Assembly (NCBI GenBank): GCA_045653035.1
Contig: JAZOLO010000021.1
Coordinates: 1-64,000 of the forward strand
DNA: 64,000 nucleotides
DNA from: RGIG6353 sp045653035
Lineage (GTDB): Bacteria; Bacillota; Clostridia; Oscillospirales; SIG627
Direction of reading: 5' to 3'
This document shows positions 25,372-34,496 of this stretch, in pieces; the stretch's first letter is position 1; each line of letters starts with the position of its first letter. A program made the position numbers and the translations under genes. The notes under the pieces are model-generated. The model worked only from the letters and a program-made list of their open reading frames with translations. It did not search any database and was not told the origin of the DNA.

Positions 25372-26470
25372 TAACAGTGCCACCACTCCTCTGTCGGAGT
25401 CGGCAAAAGAAAAAATAAAAGAAATGCTCGATATTTTCGGCAACCCCTCATCCCTTCACAGCGAGGGACTCCGTGCCGAAAAAGAGGTGACTCTTGCCCG
25501 TGAGACCATCGCAAAGAGTCTTTCGGCTCGTCCCGAGGAGGTGTTTTTTACCTCGGGCGGTACTGAGAGTGACAATATTGCTATCTTCGGCAGTGCCAGA
25601 AAAAACGCCAAGGTAGGACGTAAAATCATTACTACCGATTCGGAGCATCCTGCAGTTTCAAAAGCCGTTGACAAGCTTGAGGAAGAAGGCTTCGAGGTAG
25701 TACGCCTTTCCACAAAGGGCGGTAAAATCGACCTTGACGAGGTAAGAGAAAACGCCGAGAAAGTAGCTCTTGTAACAGTTATGAGAACGAATAACGAAAC
25801 GGGTGCAATATACGACGTGAAGGCGGTTTCCGATATCGTGAAGAAAGCATCCCCCCGTGCAATAGTACATTCCGATTGCGTTCAAGCCTACATGAAGGAA
25901 AAGCTTTCCCTTTCCTTGCTCGGTGCAGACATCATATCGGTATCGGCACACAAGGTACACGCACCCAAAGGTGTCGGCGCTATCGTTATAAAGAAAGGTC
26001 TTGTTATCCACCCTCACACCTTTGGCGGCGGTCAAGAAAAGGGTTTGAGAAGCGGCACGGAGAACACTATCGGTATCGCCGCTTTTGGTGCATCTGTAAA
26101 CGAGCTTATGCAAAATAAAGAGCGTGAAAAAAGCCTTTCCGACCTTTATTTATATGCAAGAGAAAGGCTTTCGGGCTTTCAGCAGAATATTCCCGAAAGG
26201 GCATGTCCCTCGATACTGAACATTTCACTTGTGGGCTTCAGAAGTGAAATTATACTTCACGCGCTTTCAAGGGATGGAATATTTGTGTCAAGCGGTTCGG
26301 CATGCTCCTCCCATTCGGGAAAAAGCGGTGTGCTTCAGGCTTTCGGTCTTGATACAAAATCCTCCGACGGCACTATCAGAATAAGCATGTCGCACTACAA
26401 CACAAAAGAGGAAATAGATGCACTCGCCGTGACACTTGAAAAGATAACAAAGAATATAAAAAGAAAATAA
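25358..26470 (+). CDS. Cysteine desulfurase (NifS/IscS family)
   Basis: This PLP enzyme takes sulfur from cysteine. The Schiff-base Lys is K199 in SVSAHKVHAPKG and the persulfide Cys is C315 in SSGSACSSHSG. Length is 370 residues. It precedes thiI, so its main job is probably to supply persulfide sulfur to ThiI for 4-thiouridine in tRNA, as for the NifZ-ThiI pair of Bacillus. It overlaps dusB, putting three tRNA-modification genes in one operon. Confidence 0.93.
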   Translation: MIYLDNSATTPLSESAKEKIKEMLDIFGNPSSLHSEGLRAEKEVTLARETIAKSLSARPEEVFFTSGGTESDNIAIFGSARKNAKVGRKIITTDSEHPAVSKAVDKLEEEGFEVVRLSTKGGKIDLDEVRENAEKVALVTVMRTNNETGAIYDVKAVSDIVKKASPRAIVHSDCVQAYMKEKLSLSLLGADIISVSAHKVHAPKGVGAIVIKKGLVIHPHTFGGGQEKGLRSGTENTIGIAAFGASVNELMQNKEREKSLSDLYLYARERLSGFQQNIPERACPSILNISLVGFRSEIILHALSRDGIFVSSGSACSSHSGKSGVLQAFGLDTKSSDGTIRISMSHYNTKEEIDALAVTLEKITKNIKRK

Positions 26471-26494
26471 TCTATACATAACTCAGGGCGATGG

Positions 26495-26596
26495 AATTTT
26501 TTGCTATGCGAGTGCACACGAAAAAGACGAGGATAGCTTACTTCCCCGTAAGCTGACGCAGTCTTTTGAGTAAGTAGCGAAGCAGAGCGGAAAATT
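26495..26596. repeat. 102-nt structured element, copy 2
   Basis: An outer 11-bp stem AATTTTTTGCT (26495-26505)/AGCGGAAAATT (26586-26596) encloses GCGAGTGCACACGA, a stem AAAAGAC (26522-26528)/GTCTTTT (26561-26567), an inner hairpin AGCTTAC-TTCCCC-GTAAGCT (26535-26554) and GAGTAAGTAGCGAAGCA. Compared with the copy at 17192-17291 the stems have compensatory differences while the single-stranded motifs are kept. It lies between the cysteine desulfurase and thiI genes. Confidence 0.65.
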
Positions 26597-26622
26597 ACAA
26601 GCCCTAAACTAAGGAGATTTTT

Positions 26623-27801
26623 ATGACTAGGACTATTTTAATGAAATACGGAGAGTTAATACTCAAAGGTGCAAACAAGCGTTCCTTCGAGGCACTTCTC
26701 ACAGGCAGAATAAAGGCGAGGATGAGAAGGCTTCTCGGAGATGACGGCTTTGAATTTGAGTGTATGCAGTCCACTCTCTACGTTACTCCAAAGGATGACT
26801 CAATGGTAGAGGAGGCATACGCCGACCTCAAAAAGATATTCGGTATAGTGTCGGTATCCGTTTCTTACAGAGCAGAAAAGAATATAGATGACATTATAAA
26901 GACGGCGTGTGAGAATATACCCTCCCACATAAGACGTTTTTCATCCTTCAAGGTTGATGCAAGACGAAGCGACAAGAGCTTCCCCATGACCTCGCCCGAA
27001 ATCATGGCGACCGTTGGCGGAGAGCTTTCGGAGGTATGCCCTGAGGTGAGAGTTGACGTTGTTAATCCCGAAATCGTTGTAAGGGTAGAAATCCGTGAGA
27101 AATACGCCTATATCCATGCAGGTGCAGAGCATGGGGCGGGCGGTATGCCCTATCTTTCAAACGGACGCGGCCTCCTTCTTCTCTCGGGCGGTATCGACTC
27201 ACCCGTAGCAGGATATATGCTTGCAAAGCGTGGCGTTGAGATAGAGGCTATCCACTTTGAAAGCTTTCCTTACACCTCCGAGCGTGCAAAGGAAAAGGTT
27301 GTAGCCCTTGCAAAAAAGCTGACAGAGTATACCGATAAAATAAGAATCCACTTCATAAGCCTTACCGAGATACAGGAAGCAATAAGAGATAACTGCGAGG
27401 AGGACTACTTCACCCTTATTCTCCGTCGCTTCATGATGCCTATTGCCGAAAAAATAGCCCGACGTTACGGTGCCGAGGCACTTATCACAGGCGAGAGCAT
27501 CGGTCAGGTGGCAAGTCAAACCATGTCGGCGCTTGCAGTTACCGACTGCACAGTAAATATTCCCGTTTTCCGTCCCTGTATCGGCATGGATAAAGAGGAG
27601 ATAGTAAGGGTGGCAAGACAGATTGACACCTTCGAGACCTCTATTCTTCCCTTCGAGGACTGCTGTACGGTATTTACGCCAAGACACCCCAGAACAAAGC
27701 CCGTTCTTGAAAAGGTAGAGCGTGCCGAGAGAAATCTCGACAGAGAAGCACTCATCGAAAGAGCGCTTGCAACCGAAACAGAGCTTATAGTTGAGAAGTA
27801 G
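26623..27801 (+). CDS. thiI: tRNA 4-thiouridine synthase ThiI
   Basis: ThiI adenylates and thiolates U8 of tRNA and can provide sulfur for thiamine synthesis. The 392-residue protein has an N-terminal ferredoxin-like and THUMP region (about 1-165) and the PP-loop SGGIDS (188-193) in the adenylation domain. It lacks the C-terminal rhodanese domain of the E. coli protein, as in Bacillus, consistent with a dedicated upstream cysteine desulfurase. Confidence 0.95.
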   Translation: MTRTILMKYGELILKGANKRSFEALLTGRIKARMRRLLGDDGFEFECMQSTLYVTPKDDSMVEEAYADLKKIFGIVSVSVSYRAEKNIDDIIKTACENIPSHIRRFSSFKVDARRSDKSFPMTSPEIMATVGGELSEVCPEVRVDVVNPEIVVRVEIREKYAYIHAGAEHGAGGMPYLSNGRGLLLLSGGIDSPVAGYMLAKRGVEIEAIHFESFPYTSERAKEKVVALAKKLTEYTDKIRIHFISLTEIQEAIRDNCEEDYFTLILRRFMMPIAEKIARRYGAEALITGESIGQVASQTMSALAVTDCTVNIPVFRPCIGMDKEEIVRVARQIDTFETSILPFEDCCTVFTPRHPRTKPVLEKVERAERNLDREALIERALATETELIVEK

Positions 27802-27812
27802 AAAGGTATTTT

Positions 27813-28442
27813 ATGAGCATTTTCGATATATTTCAAAAGCTTGAAAAGGAGAGAGCCGAAAAGGAGGCTTCCACCAAAATAGAATATATAGTGGCAGGTC
27901 TCGGAAACGTTGGTGCAAAGTACGAAAACACAAGACACAATGCGGGATTTCTCGTCCTTGACACACTAAGCGACAAAACGGGTATTAAAATCGACCGTTC
28001 AAAGTTCCATGCCCTTGTGGGTGAGGGTGCTTTCGGCGGTAAAAGGGTACTCTTTATGAAGCCCGCAACCTTTATGAATTCCTCGGGCGAGGCGGTTGGT
28101 GAGGCGGCAAGATTTTATAAAATCCCCCCCGAAAACGTTATTGTCATTTCTGATGATATTTCACTTCCCGTGGGTAAAATAAGAGTACGCAGAAAGGGCT
28201 CTCACGGAGGTCACAACGGACTTAAATCCATTGAAGCACACCTCGGTGCAAATACTTACCCGAGACTTAAAGTTGGTGTGGGCGAAAAGCCTCATCCCGA
28301 CTACGACCTTGCGGACTGGGTACTCGGTAAATTCTCAAAAGAGGATACGGAAACCCTGAAAAAGGCAAGAGAAAGTGCGGTTTCCGCTCTTGAACTGATT
28401 ATTTCGGGCAAGACCGAGGATGCTATGCAGAAATTTAACTAA
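27813..28442 (+). CDS. pth: Peptidyl-tRNA hydrolase
   Basis: Pth releases peptides from peptidyl-tRNAs that drop off ribosomes. Conserved motifs are GLGNVGAKYENTRHNAGF with catalytic H42, FMKPATFMNSSGEAV and GSHGGHNGLKSI. Relative to most family members there is an N-terminal extension of about 24 charged residues (MSIFDIFQKLEKERAEKEAS). An alternative downstream start is not obvious, so the extension is probably real. Confidence 0.94.
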   Translation: MSIFDIFQKLEKERAEKEASTKIEYIVAGLGNVGAKYENTRHNAGFLVLDTLSDKTGIKIDRSKFHALVGEGAFGGKRVLFMKPATFMNSSGEAVGEAARFYKIPPENVIVISDDISLPVGKIRVRRKGSHGGHNGLKSIEAHLGANTYPRLKVGVGEKPHPDYDLADWVLGKFSKEDTETLKKARESAVSALELIISGKTEDAMQKFN

Positions 28443-28453
28443 AAGGAGAAAGT

Positions 28454-29857
28454 ATGGTCTTTTCAAGTCTTTTGTTTTTGTTCAGATTTCTTCCCATAGT
28501 GCTTCTCGGCTATTTTATCCTACCGAGAAAATACAGAAATCTGTTCCTTCTTTTCTTTTCGCTGTTCTTCTATGCATGGGGTGTGCCTACCTACGTTGCC
28601 CTTATGCTGTTTTCTATTCTGGTAAACTATCTCGGCGGTATTTTCGTTGATAAAAGTCTTAAAAAAGAGAACAAAAAAAGTGCAAAAATATCCCTTATTA
28701 TCTCGATGATAATAGATATCGGGCTGCTTGGTGTCTTTAAGTACACAGGCTTTTTCCTCGATAACCTGAACGCTTTGGCAAAGACCGATTTTGCCGTAAG
28801 TATTCTTCTTCCCATAGGTATCTCCTTCTACACCTTCCAGATGATGTCCTACGTCATCGACGTATACAGAGGAGACACAGCGGTGCAAAAGAATATCATA
28901 AGCTTCGGCTGTTACGTTTCCCTTTTCCCACAGCTTATTGCAGGTCCTATCGTACAGTATAAAACGGTGGCAGAGCAGCTTGAGATAAGACGTGAGACCC
29001 CTGACGCTTTCGCCTCGGGTGTAAAGCGTTTTATGGCAGGTCTTGCAAAGAAGGTTCTTATTGCAAATCAGGTGGGTTCTCTCTGGGATACCGTGTCCGT
29101 CTCCGACTTATCTGCCATCCCTGCCCTTACGGCATGGCTTGGTATTTTAGCCTTTACCTTCCAGATTTATTTCGACTTTTCTGGATACTCGGATATGGCG
29201 ATAGGTCTTGGTAAAATGTTTGGCTTCGAGTTCCTCGAAAACTTTAATTATCCTTATATTTCAAAGAGCATTACCGAGTTCTGGAGAAGGTGGCATATCT
29301 CCCTTGGCACTTGGTTCCGAGACTACGTATATATCCCTCTCGGCGGTAACAGACATGGACTTATAAAGCAGATAAGAAACATCGCTGTAGTATGGCTTCT
29401 TACGGGTATATGGCACGGTGCTAGTTGGAATTTTGCCATGTGGGGTGCATACTTCGGTGTAATACTCATCTTAGAAAAGCTGTTTTTGCTGAAATTTCTT
29501 GATAAAATACCCGCCTTTTTCTCACACCTTTATTCAGCACTTCTTTTCGTTTACGGTTGGGTAATCTTTGCCCTTGAGGACGCAGGAGATATCTTACTTT
29601 TCACCAAGGCACTTTTCGGTGCAAACGGCGGACTTGACAGGGAAAGCTTATATCTTCTTTTAAGCTTCGGACTTCTTATTGCTATTGCAACTCTCTTTTC
29701 AACACCCCTTCCTAAAAAGCTTTTCGACAGTCTTGAAAAAAGACTCCCCAGACTTGGCTTTATACTCACCCTTCTCGGTATTCTAACAGTCTTCGTTTTA
29801 TCGGCGGTCTACATTACCGCTTCAAGCTACAATCCATTTTTGTATTTCAGATTTTAA
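28454..29857 (+). CDS. MBOAT family O-acyltransferase (AlgI-like)
   Basis: The 467-residue multispanning protein resembles AlgI/DltB-type membrane-bound O-acyltransferases, which carry acyl groups across the membrane for transfer to extracellular polymers. Signature segments: FFSLFFYAWG near the start, QLIAGPIVQY, FDFSGYSDMAIGLGKM, FWRRWHISLGTWFRDYVYIPLGGN, and the catalytic His in LTGIWHGASWNF. It is followed 12 bp later by a DHHW protein, the usual partner. The acceptor polymer is not identifiable. Confidence 0.92.
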   Translation: MVFSSLLFLFRFLPIVLLGYFILPRKYRNLFLLFFSLFFYAWGVPTYVALMLFSILVNYLGGIFVDKSLKKENKKSAKISLIISMIIDIGLLGVFKYTGFFLDNLNALAKTDFAVSILLPIGISFYTFQMMSYVIDVYRGDTAVQKNIISFGCYVSLFPQLIAGPIVQYKTVAEQLEIRRETPDAFASGVKRFMAGLAKKVLIANQVGSLWDTVSVSDLSAIPALTAWLGILAFTFQIYFDFSGYSDMAIGLGKMFGFEFLENFNYPYISKSITEFWRRWHISLGTWFRDYVYIPLGGNRHGLIKQIRNIAVVWLLTGIWHGASWNFAMWGAYFGVILILEKLFLLKFLDKIPAFFSHLYSALLFVYGWVIFALEDAGDILLFTKALFGANGGLDRESLYLLLSFGLLIAIATLFSTPLPKKLFDSLEKRLPRLGFILTLLGILTVFVLSAVYITASSYNPFLYFRF

Positions 29858-29869
29858 GGAGGAACACAG

Positions 29870-30970
29870 ATGAAAAATAAGATTATCATTTCGCTCTTTC
29901 TCCTCCTTGTTTTCGGCATGACTGTTCTTGACGTGATATCCCCCGACAGAAGCTTTTCGGAAAACGAAAACCGTGAACTTGCCCTCTTTCCCGAGGTTAA
30001 TACCGAGAGAATTTTCTCGGGTGAATTCGGACGTGACTACGAAAGCTATATTACCGACCAGTTTGTGCTTCGCGACCCCTTTATAAAGATTAAGTTCTTA
30101 TCGGACAGAGCACTTCTTAAAGCAGAATCGGGCGGTGTTTATATCACAGGCGACACACTCTTTGTAAAGCAGAGCGACGTAAACGAAGAATACTTAAAAA
30201 AGAACGTTTCCGCAATAGATACCTTTGCTTCAAAATATCCTACACGCTTCCTGCTCGTGCCCTCGGCAACGTATATTGCAAAAGACGAGCTTCCTCCCTT
30301 TGCAAAGGTAACAGACGAAAAAGCACTCTTTGAAAGCCTTGAATTTAAAAACGCAGAATTTATAAATACCCTTGACGCGATGTCAAAAGAGGACTATTTC
30401 AGAACCGACCACCACTGGAATGCCGACGGTGCTCTTAAAGGCTACAACGCCTACAGAAAAGCCCTTGGCAAAGAGCCTTTGACAAAGGACAATTTTGTCG
30501 CGAGTACTGTGTCGGAGAATTTCCTTGGTACAAGCACGTCGAAATCGGGTGCCATCGGCATTACTCCCGATACTCTTGAAAGGTGGGAGAGAGGTAACGT
30601 TCTGTCGCTTGACGTGTATAACGGAAAAGAGACTGTTACCTACGAATCACTTTATTTTGACGAATACCTCTCAAAGAAGGACAAGTACTCATATTATCTC
30701 GGTCAGAATCAGCCTCTTGTGAAAATCACCACCGAGAGCGAGGGAGGAAAGCTCCTTGTTTTCAAGGACTCTTACGCTCACATATTTTCACAAATGCTTC
30801 TCGGTGATTATTCTGAAATCGTCCTTGTAGACCTTCGCTACGTAAGAGAACGTGTGGCACTTCTTCTGCCGAGGATTACCACTCTTTCCCTTGAGGATTT
30901 CGACGAGGTATTGTTCCTTTACAGTGCCGACACCTTTACGACAGAGAATAATATGCTTTGGATTAAATAA
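29870..30970 (+). CDS. DHHW family protein, AlgX/AlgJ-like acetyltransferase partner
   Basis: A single N-terminal membrane anchor (IIISLFLLLVFGMTVLDV) is followed by an extracytoplasmic domain with the eponymous motif TDHHWNADGA, which in AlgJ/AlgX-like SGNH-fold proteins contains catalytic residues. A FKDSYAHIF segment near residue 300 is also typical. With the preceding MBOAT gene it is expected to O-acetylate an extracellular polysaccharide or cell-wall polymer. Confidence 0.85.
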   Translation: MKNKIIISLFLLLVFGMTVLDVISPDRSFSENENRELALFPEVNTERIFSGEFGRDYESYITDQFVLRDPFIKIKFLSDRALLKAESGGVYITGDTLFVKQSDVNEEYLKKNVSAIDTFASKYPTRFLLVPSATYIAKDELPPFAKVTDEKALFESLEFKNAEFINTLDAMSKEDYFRTDHHWNADGALKGYNAYRKALGKEPLTKDNFVASTVSENFLGTSTSKSGAIGITPDTLERWERGNVLSLDVYNGKETVTYESLYFDEYLSKKDKYSYYLGQNQPLVKITTESEGGKLLVFKDSYAHIFSQMLLGDYSEIVLVDLRYVRERVALLLPRITTLSLEDFDEVLFLYSADTFTTENNMLWIK

Positions 30971-30985
30971 TTTTTTAAAAAATTA

Positions 30986-31014
30986 TTGATTTTTTCACCG
31001 CTTCGTGGTATACT
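30986..31014 (+). promoter_or_regulatory. Promoter of the riboswitch-pflB transcript
   Basis: TTGATT (30986-30991) and TATACT (31009-31014) are spaced by 17 nt. Transcription would begin near 31021, exactly at the start of the ZTP aptamer. An AT-rich palindrome just upstream (30966-30987) may terminate the preceding operon. Confidence 0.65.
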
Positions 31015-31020
31015 ACTCTT

Positions 31021-31118
31021 GCCCGCAACTGGCGTAGCACAGATTACTGTGAGGGAACGGGCACTTTTCAAGCCGAACGCCTGGGCAGTCTCTCACAGAG
31101 ACTGTCCATTTTTATCTT
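31021..31118 (+). promoter_or_regulatory. ZTP (pfl) riboswitch with terminator, upstream of pflB
   Basis: The aptamer shows GCCCGCAACTGGCG, GAGGGAACGGGC and the diagnostic 3' domain GCCGAACGCCTGGGCA (31072-31087). A terminator follows at once: GGGCAGTCTC-TCACA-GAGACTGTCC then ATTTTTATCTTTTTT. The 5' arm of the terminator overlaps the end of the aptamer, so ligand binding should favour read-through. The class senses ZTP/ZMP, the AICAR-derived signal of low 10-formyl-tetrahydrofolate, and induces genes such as pflB that make formate. Confidence 0.93.
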
Positions 31119-31137
31119 TTTTCAAAAGGAGCACACT

Positions 31138-33360
31138 ATGAACGCATGGAGAGATTTTAAAGGTGATGCGTGGAAAAACGAAATAAACGTCCGCGACTTC
31201 ATCATGAACAATATAACACCTTACACAGGTGATAAGTCCTTTTTGAAAGGACCCACTGACCGCACAAAAAAGCTTTACGCTAAGGTTGAGGAGCTTTTCC
31301 GCGAGGAGAACAAAAAGGGCGGTGTCCTTGACATCGACACTGAAAGAGTTTCCTCGGTAGATGCCTTTGCACCCGGATATATCGACAAGGACGAGGAGCT
31401 TATCGTTGGACTTCAGACAGACGCTCCCTTAAAACGAGCCGTAAACCCCTTTGCGGGCTTCAGAAACGCTGAACAGGCTTGTGAAGCCTACGGCTACAAG
31501 ATGAGCAACGAGATAAAGAAATACTACGTTTACCGCACAACCCACAATGACGGCGTTTTCCGTGCATATACCGACACCATGAAAAAGGCGCGTCATGCAG
31601 GTATTCTCACAGGACTTCCCGACGCCTACGGACGAGGCAGACTTATCGGTGACTACCGCCGTCTTGCACTTTACGGCATGGACCGACTCATTGAAGAAAA
31701 AAAGCGTGACAAAAGAAAGCTCGGCGAGCGTGACATGAACGAGGAAAACATCCGTACCTCCGAAGATGTTTTCCGTCAGCTCACCTTTATGAAGGACCTT
31801 GTAAAGTTGGCTTCCGACTACGGCTTTGACATCACACGCCCTGCGGAAAATGCAAGGGAAGCTATTCAGTGGCTCTACTTCGCATACCTTGGCGGTCAGA
31901 AGGAGCAGAACGGTGCAGCAAACTCTATAGGAAGAATTACAGGCTTTATTGATATCTATATCGAACGTGACATTAAAGAGGGTGTACTTGACGAGGTGGG
32001 TGCACAGGAGCTTATAGACGACCTTGTTATCAAGCTCCGTCTTATCCGTCACCTCAGAACTCCCGAATACAACGACCTCTTTGCAGGCGACCCCGTTTGG
32101 GTTACAGCGAGTGAGGGCGGTATGGCAAAGGACGGAAGAACACTTGTTACAAAGACAAGCTTCCGTATGCTCAATACCCTTTATAACCTCGGTCCATCGG
32201 CAGAGCCCAACATTACGGTGCTTTGGAGCGAAAAGCTTCCTCAGGGCTTCAAGGAGTTCTGTGCAGGGGTTTCCATTGATACCGACTCTATCCAGTACGA
32301 AAACGACGACCTGATGTCCCGTGACTATGGCGACGACTATGCCATTGCTTGCTGTGTTTCCGCAATGAAGGTGGGCCGTCAGATGCAGTTCTTCGGTGCA
32401 AGATGTAACATGGCAAAGCTTCTTCTTCTCACCCTTAACGGCGGTAAGGAAGAAAACGAAGGTATGCAGATAGCACCCGAGGGCAAGATTTTCGACGGAA
32501 CACTTGACTACAATGAAGTAATGACCGCATTTGAAAGCTATTCCGAATGGATGGCACGTCTTTACGTCAACACCATGAACATTATCCACTTCATGCACGA
32601 TAAGTACGCCTACGAAAGACTTATTATGGGATTCCACGATACCGAGCCCGAGCGTCTTATGGCGTTTGGTATCAGCGGACTTTCGGTTCTTGTTGACAGT
32701 CTTTCGGCTATAAAGTATGCCAAGGTTACTCCCATAAAGAACAAAGACGGACTTATCGTTGACTTCAAGACCGAGGGCGATTTCCCCAAATACGGAAACG
32801 ACGATGACAGAGTTGACGAGATAGCACAGCTTGTAACAAAGAATTTCTATAACCATCTATTAAAAACTCCCACTTACAGAAATGCAAAGCATACTCTGTC
32901 GGTGCTCACCATTACCTCTAACGTGGTATACGGTAAAAAGACAGGTAACACTCCCGACGGAAGACGTGCAGGCGAGCCCTTTGCACCTGGTGCAAATCCC
33001 ATGCACGGCAGAGATATTGAGGGTGCACTTGCTTCACTGAACTCGGTAGCAAAGCTTGACTACGGCTGCTGCCGTGACGGTATCTCCAATACCTTCTCTA
33101 TCACTCCCGATGCTCTCGGCAGTGATGAGACTGACCGTATCAACAATCTTGTAACCGTTCTTGACGGATATTTCATACAGGATGCACAGCACCTTAACGT
33201 AAACGTCTTAAACCGCGAAAAGCTCATTGAAGCAATGAATAACCCCGACCTTTATCCTACTCTTACAATCCGAGTTTCGGGCTATGCCGTAAACTTCAAT
33301 AAGCTCACACGCGATAAGCAGGAAGAAGTAATAAAGAGAACCTTCCACGAAAGTATGTAA
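31138..33360 (+). CDS. pflB: Formate C-acetyltransferase (pyruvate formate-lyase)
   Basis: PFL splits pyruvate into acetyl-CoA and formate in anaerobic metabolism. The 740-residue protein has the catalytic Cys pair C405-C406 in IACCVSAM and the glycyl-radical site G715 in RVSGYAVNF. Formate made here feeds one-carbon metabolism and purines, which fits control by a ZTP riboswitch. A terminator follows, and its activase pflA lies 212 bp downstream. Confidence 0.97.
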   Translation: MNAWRDFKGDAWKNEINVRDFIMNNITPYTGDKSFLKGPTDRTKKLYAKVEELFREENKKGGVLDIDTERVSSVDAFAPGYIDKDEELIVGLQTDAPLKRAVNPFAGFRNAEQACEAYGYKMSNEIKKYYVYRTTHNDGVFRAYTDTMKKARHAGILTGLPDAYGRGRLIGDYRRLALYGMDRLIEEKKRDKRKLGERDMNEENIRTSEDVFRQLTFMKDLVKLASDYGFDITRPAENAREAIQWLYFAYLGGQKEQNGAANSIGRITGFIDIYIERDIKEGVLDEVGAQELIDDLVIKLRLIRHLRTPEYNDLFAGDPVWVTASEGGMAKDGRTLVTKTSFRMLNTLYNLGPSAEPNITVLWSEKLPQGFKEFCAGVSIDTDSIQYENDDLMSRDYGDDYAIACCVSAMKVGRQMQFFGARCNMAKLLLLTLNGGKEENEGMQIAPEGKIFDGTLDYNEVMTAFESYSEWMARLYVNTMNIIHFMHDKYAYERLIMGFHDTEPERLMAFGISGLSVLVDSLSAIKYAKVTPIKNKDGLIVDFKTEGDFPKYGNDDDRVDEIAQLVTKNFYNHLLKTPTYRNAKHTLSVLTITSNVVYGKKTGNTPDGRRAGEPFAPGANPMHGRDIEGALASLNSVAKLDYGCCRDGISNTFSITPDALGSDETDRINNLVTVLDGYFIQDAQHLNVNVLNREKLIEAMNNPDLYPTLTIRVSGYAVNFNKLTRDKQEEVIKRTFHESM

Positions 33361-33363
33361 CAC

Positions 33364-33388
33364 TAAAAGCCCTCGAAAGAGGGCTTTT
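33364..33388 (+). terminator. Terminator after pflB
   Basis: AAAAGCCCTC-GAAA-GAGGGCTTTT forms a stem with a GNRA-type loop, immediately after the pflB stop codon. Confidence 0.8.
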
Positions 33389-33395
33389 ATGTAAT

Positions 33396-33562
33396 TGAAA
33401 ATTGAGAATGGAAAACGCTTTTTTAATTAGAAATTAGAACTTTAGGTAAATTTTGCTAAAAGCAAAATTATAATTGATTGTAAATTTCCCAAAGGGAAAT
33501 TATCCACAATTTCTCATTTCTAATTTACAAAGTTTTCGGTTTTAGCCAAAATGTCGAGCTTC
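33396..33562 (+). repeat. Mosaic intergenic repeat between pflB and pflA
   Basis: It holds AATTAGAAATTAGAA, a hairpin AATTTTGC-TAAAA-GCAAAATT, a hairpin AATTTCCC-AAA-GGGAAATT, ATTTCTCATTTCTAATTT, then ACAAAGTTTTCGGTTTTAGC and CAAAATGTCGAGCTT ending at the pflA ribosome binding site. The same order of parts appears at 60778-60925 with different but paired stem sequences. No promoter is obvious for pflA. Confidence 0.65.
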
Positions 33563-33572
33563 AGGAGGTAGT

Positions 33573-34289
33573 ATGCTAGTCCATTCCTTTGAATCCATGG
33601 GTGCAAGAGACGGTGAAGGAATACGCTTCATCGTTTTCCTTGCAGGGTGTCCCCTCAGATGCGTTTTCTGCCACAATCCCGACACGTGGGAAATGGCGGG
33701 TAGGGAATATACCCCCGAAGAAATAGCAAAAAAAGCCATACGCTACAAGCCTTATTTCAAAAGCGGAGGGGGCGTTACCTTTTCGGGAGGCGAGCCTCTT
33801 TTACAAAGCGAGGAAATCGTAAAAACAGCTACGCTTTTAAAAGAAACAGGTATAAGCTACGCTCTTGACACCTCTCTCGGAGTACCGCTTACCGCCAGCG
33901 TTAAAAGTGCACTTCTCGGTGCTGATATGGTAATCGCCGACCTGAAATTTCCCACAGAAGAAAAAATGACAAAGTATACGGGACGAGGTATTTCACACAC
34001 CCTTGATGCCCTTCGCTTCCTTTCGGAGAATAAAAAGCGTTTTATTATCCGCACGGTAGTAATTCCAAGCATCAACGACAGCGAAGAGGCTCTTTTGGAA
34101 TATTTACCCATTGTCGAGCAGTTTTCACCCGAATACTATGAGCTTCTGCCTTTCCATACAATGGGGTTTTTCAAGTACGAGAAAAATGGTATTGAAAACC
34201 CTCTTACGGGTACTCCGCCCATGGATATGGAAAAGCTCCGCCGACTGAAGGAAATTCTCCTTGAAAAAACACATATATTTATAAAGTAA
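33573..34289 (+). CDS. pflA: Pyruvate formate-lyase activating enzyme
   Basis: This radical SAM enzyme installs the glycyl radical on PflB. The cluster motif CxxxCxxC is C26-PLR-C30-VF-C33, and the SAM-binding SGGEPLLQ follows. The 238-residue length is standard. AGGAGG lies just upstream, right after a repeat boundary. It is separated from pflB by a terminator, so it may be expressed separately. Confidence 0.95.
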   Translation: MLVHSFESMGARDGEGIRFIVFLAGCPLRCVFCHNPDTWEMAGREYTPEEIAKKAIRYKPYFKSGGGVTFSGGEPLLQSEEIVKTATLLKETGISYALDTSLGVPLTASVKSALLGADMVIADLKFPTEEKMTKYTGRGISHTLDALRFLSENKKRFIIRTVVIPSINDSEEALLEYLPIVEQFSPEYYELLPFHTMGFFKYEKNGIENPLTGTPPMDMEKLRRLKEILLEKTHIFIK

Positions 34290-34326
34290 AATAGGATATA
34301 AATTGTTCTTTTTGATTACAAAATTA

Positions 34327-34355
34327 TTGACAAAAATCGGCTTGTATGTTAAAAT
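34327..34355 (+). promoter_or_regulatory. Promoter of the purine operon
   Basis: TTGACA (34327-34332) and TAAAAT (34350-34355) are spaced by 17 nt. The start of transcription falls near 34362, just ahead of the second ZTP aptamer. Confidence 0.7.
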
Positions 34356-34369
34356 AATCGTGTAATTTT

Positions 34370-34478
34370 TCCCGTTCTGTAACTGACGGTAAGGCGAATT
34401 GACGCCGGGGAGCAGGACGGCACGAAGCCGACCGTCTGGGCAGTCCCCGAATTTCGAGGGACTGCCCTGCTTATTTTT
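34370..34478 (+). promoter_or_regulatory. ZTP riboswitch with terminator, upstream of purE
   Basis: The aptamer has CCCGTTCTGTAACTGACGG, GCGAATTGACGC, GGGGAGCAGGACGG and the diagnostic GCCGACCGTCTGGGCA (34428-34443). The expression platform is GGGCAGTCCC-CGAATTTCGA-GGGACTGCCC followed by TGCTTATTTTT. As in the pflB copy, terminator and aptamer share the GGGCA segment. High ZTP should switch on the whole pur operon. Confidence 0.92.
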
Positions 34479-34496
34479 CGGCAAAAAGGAGTTATT

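Noticed and set aside
31429..32856. A 475-codon open frame on the minus strand opposite pflB
   Set aside because: It is antisense to a highly conserved gene, has cysteine- and valine-rich composition typical of shadow frames, and no ribosome binding site or family motif.
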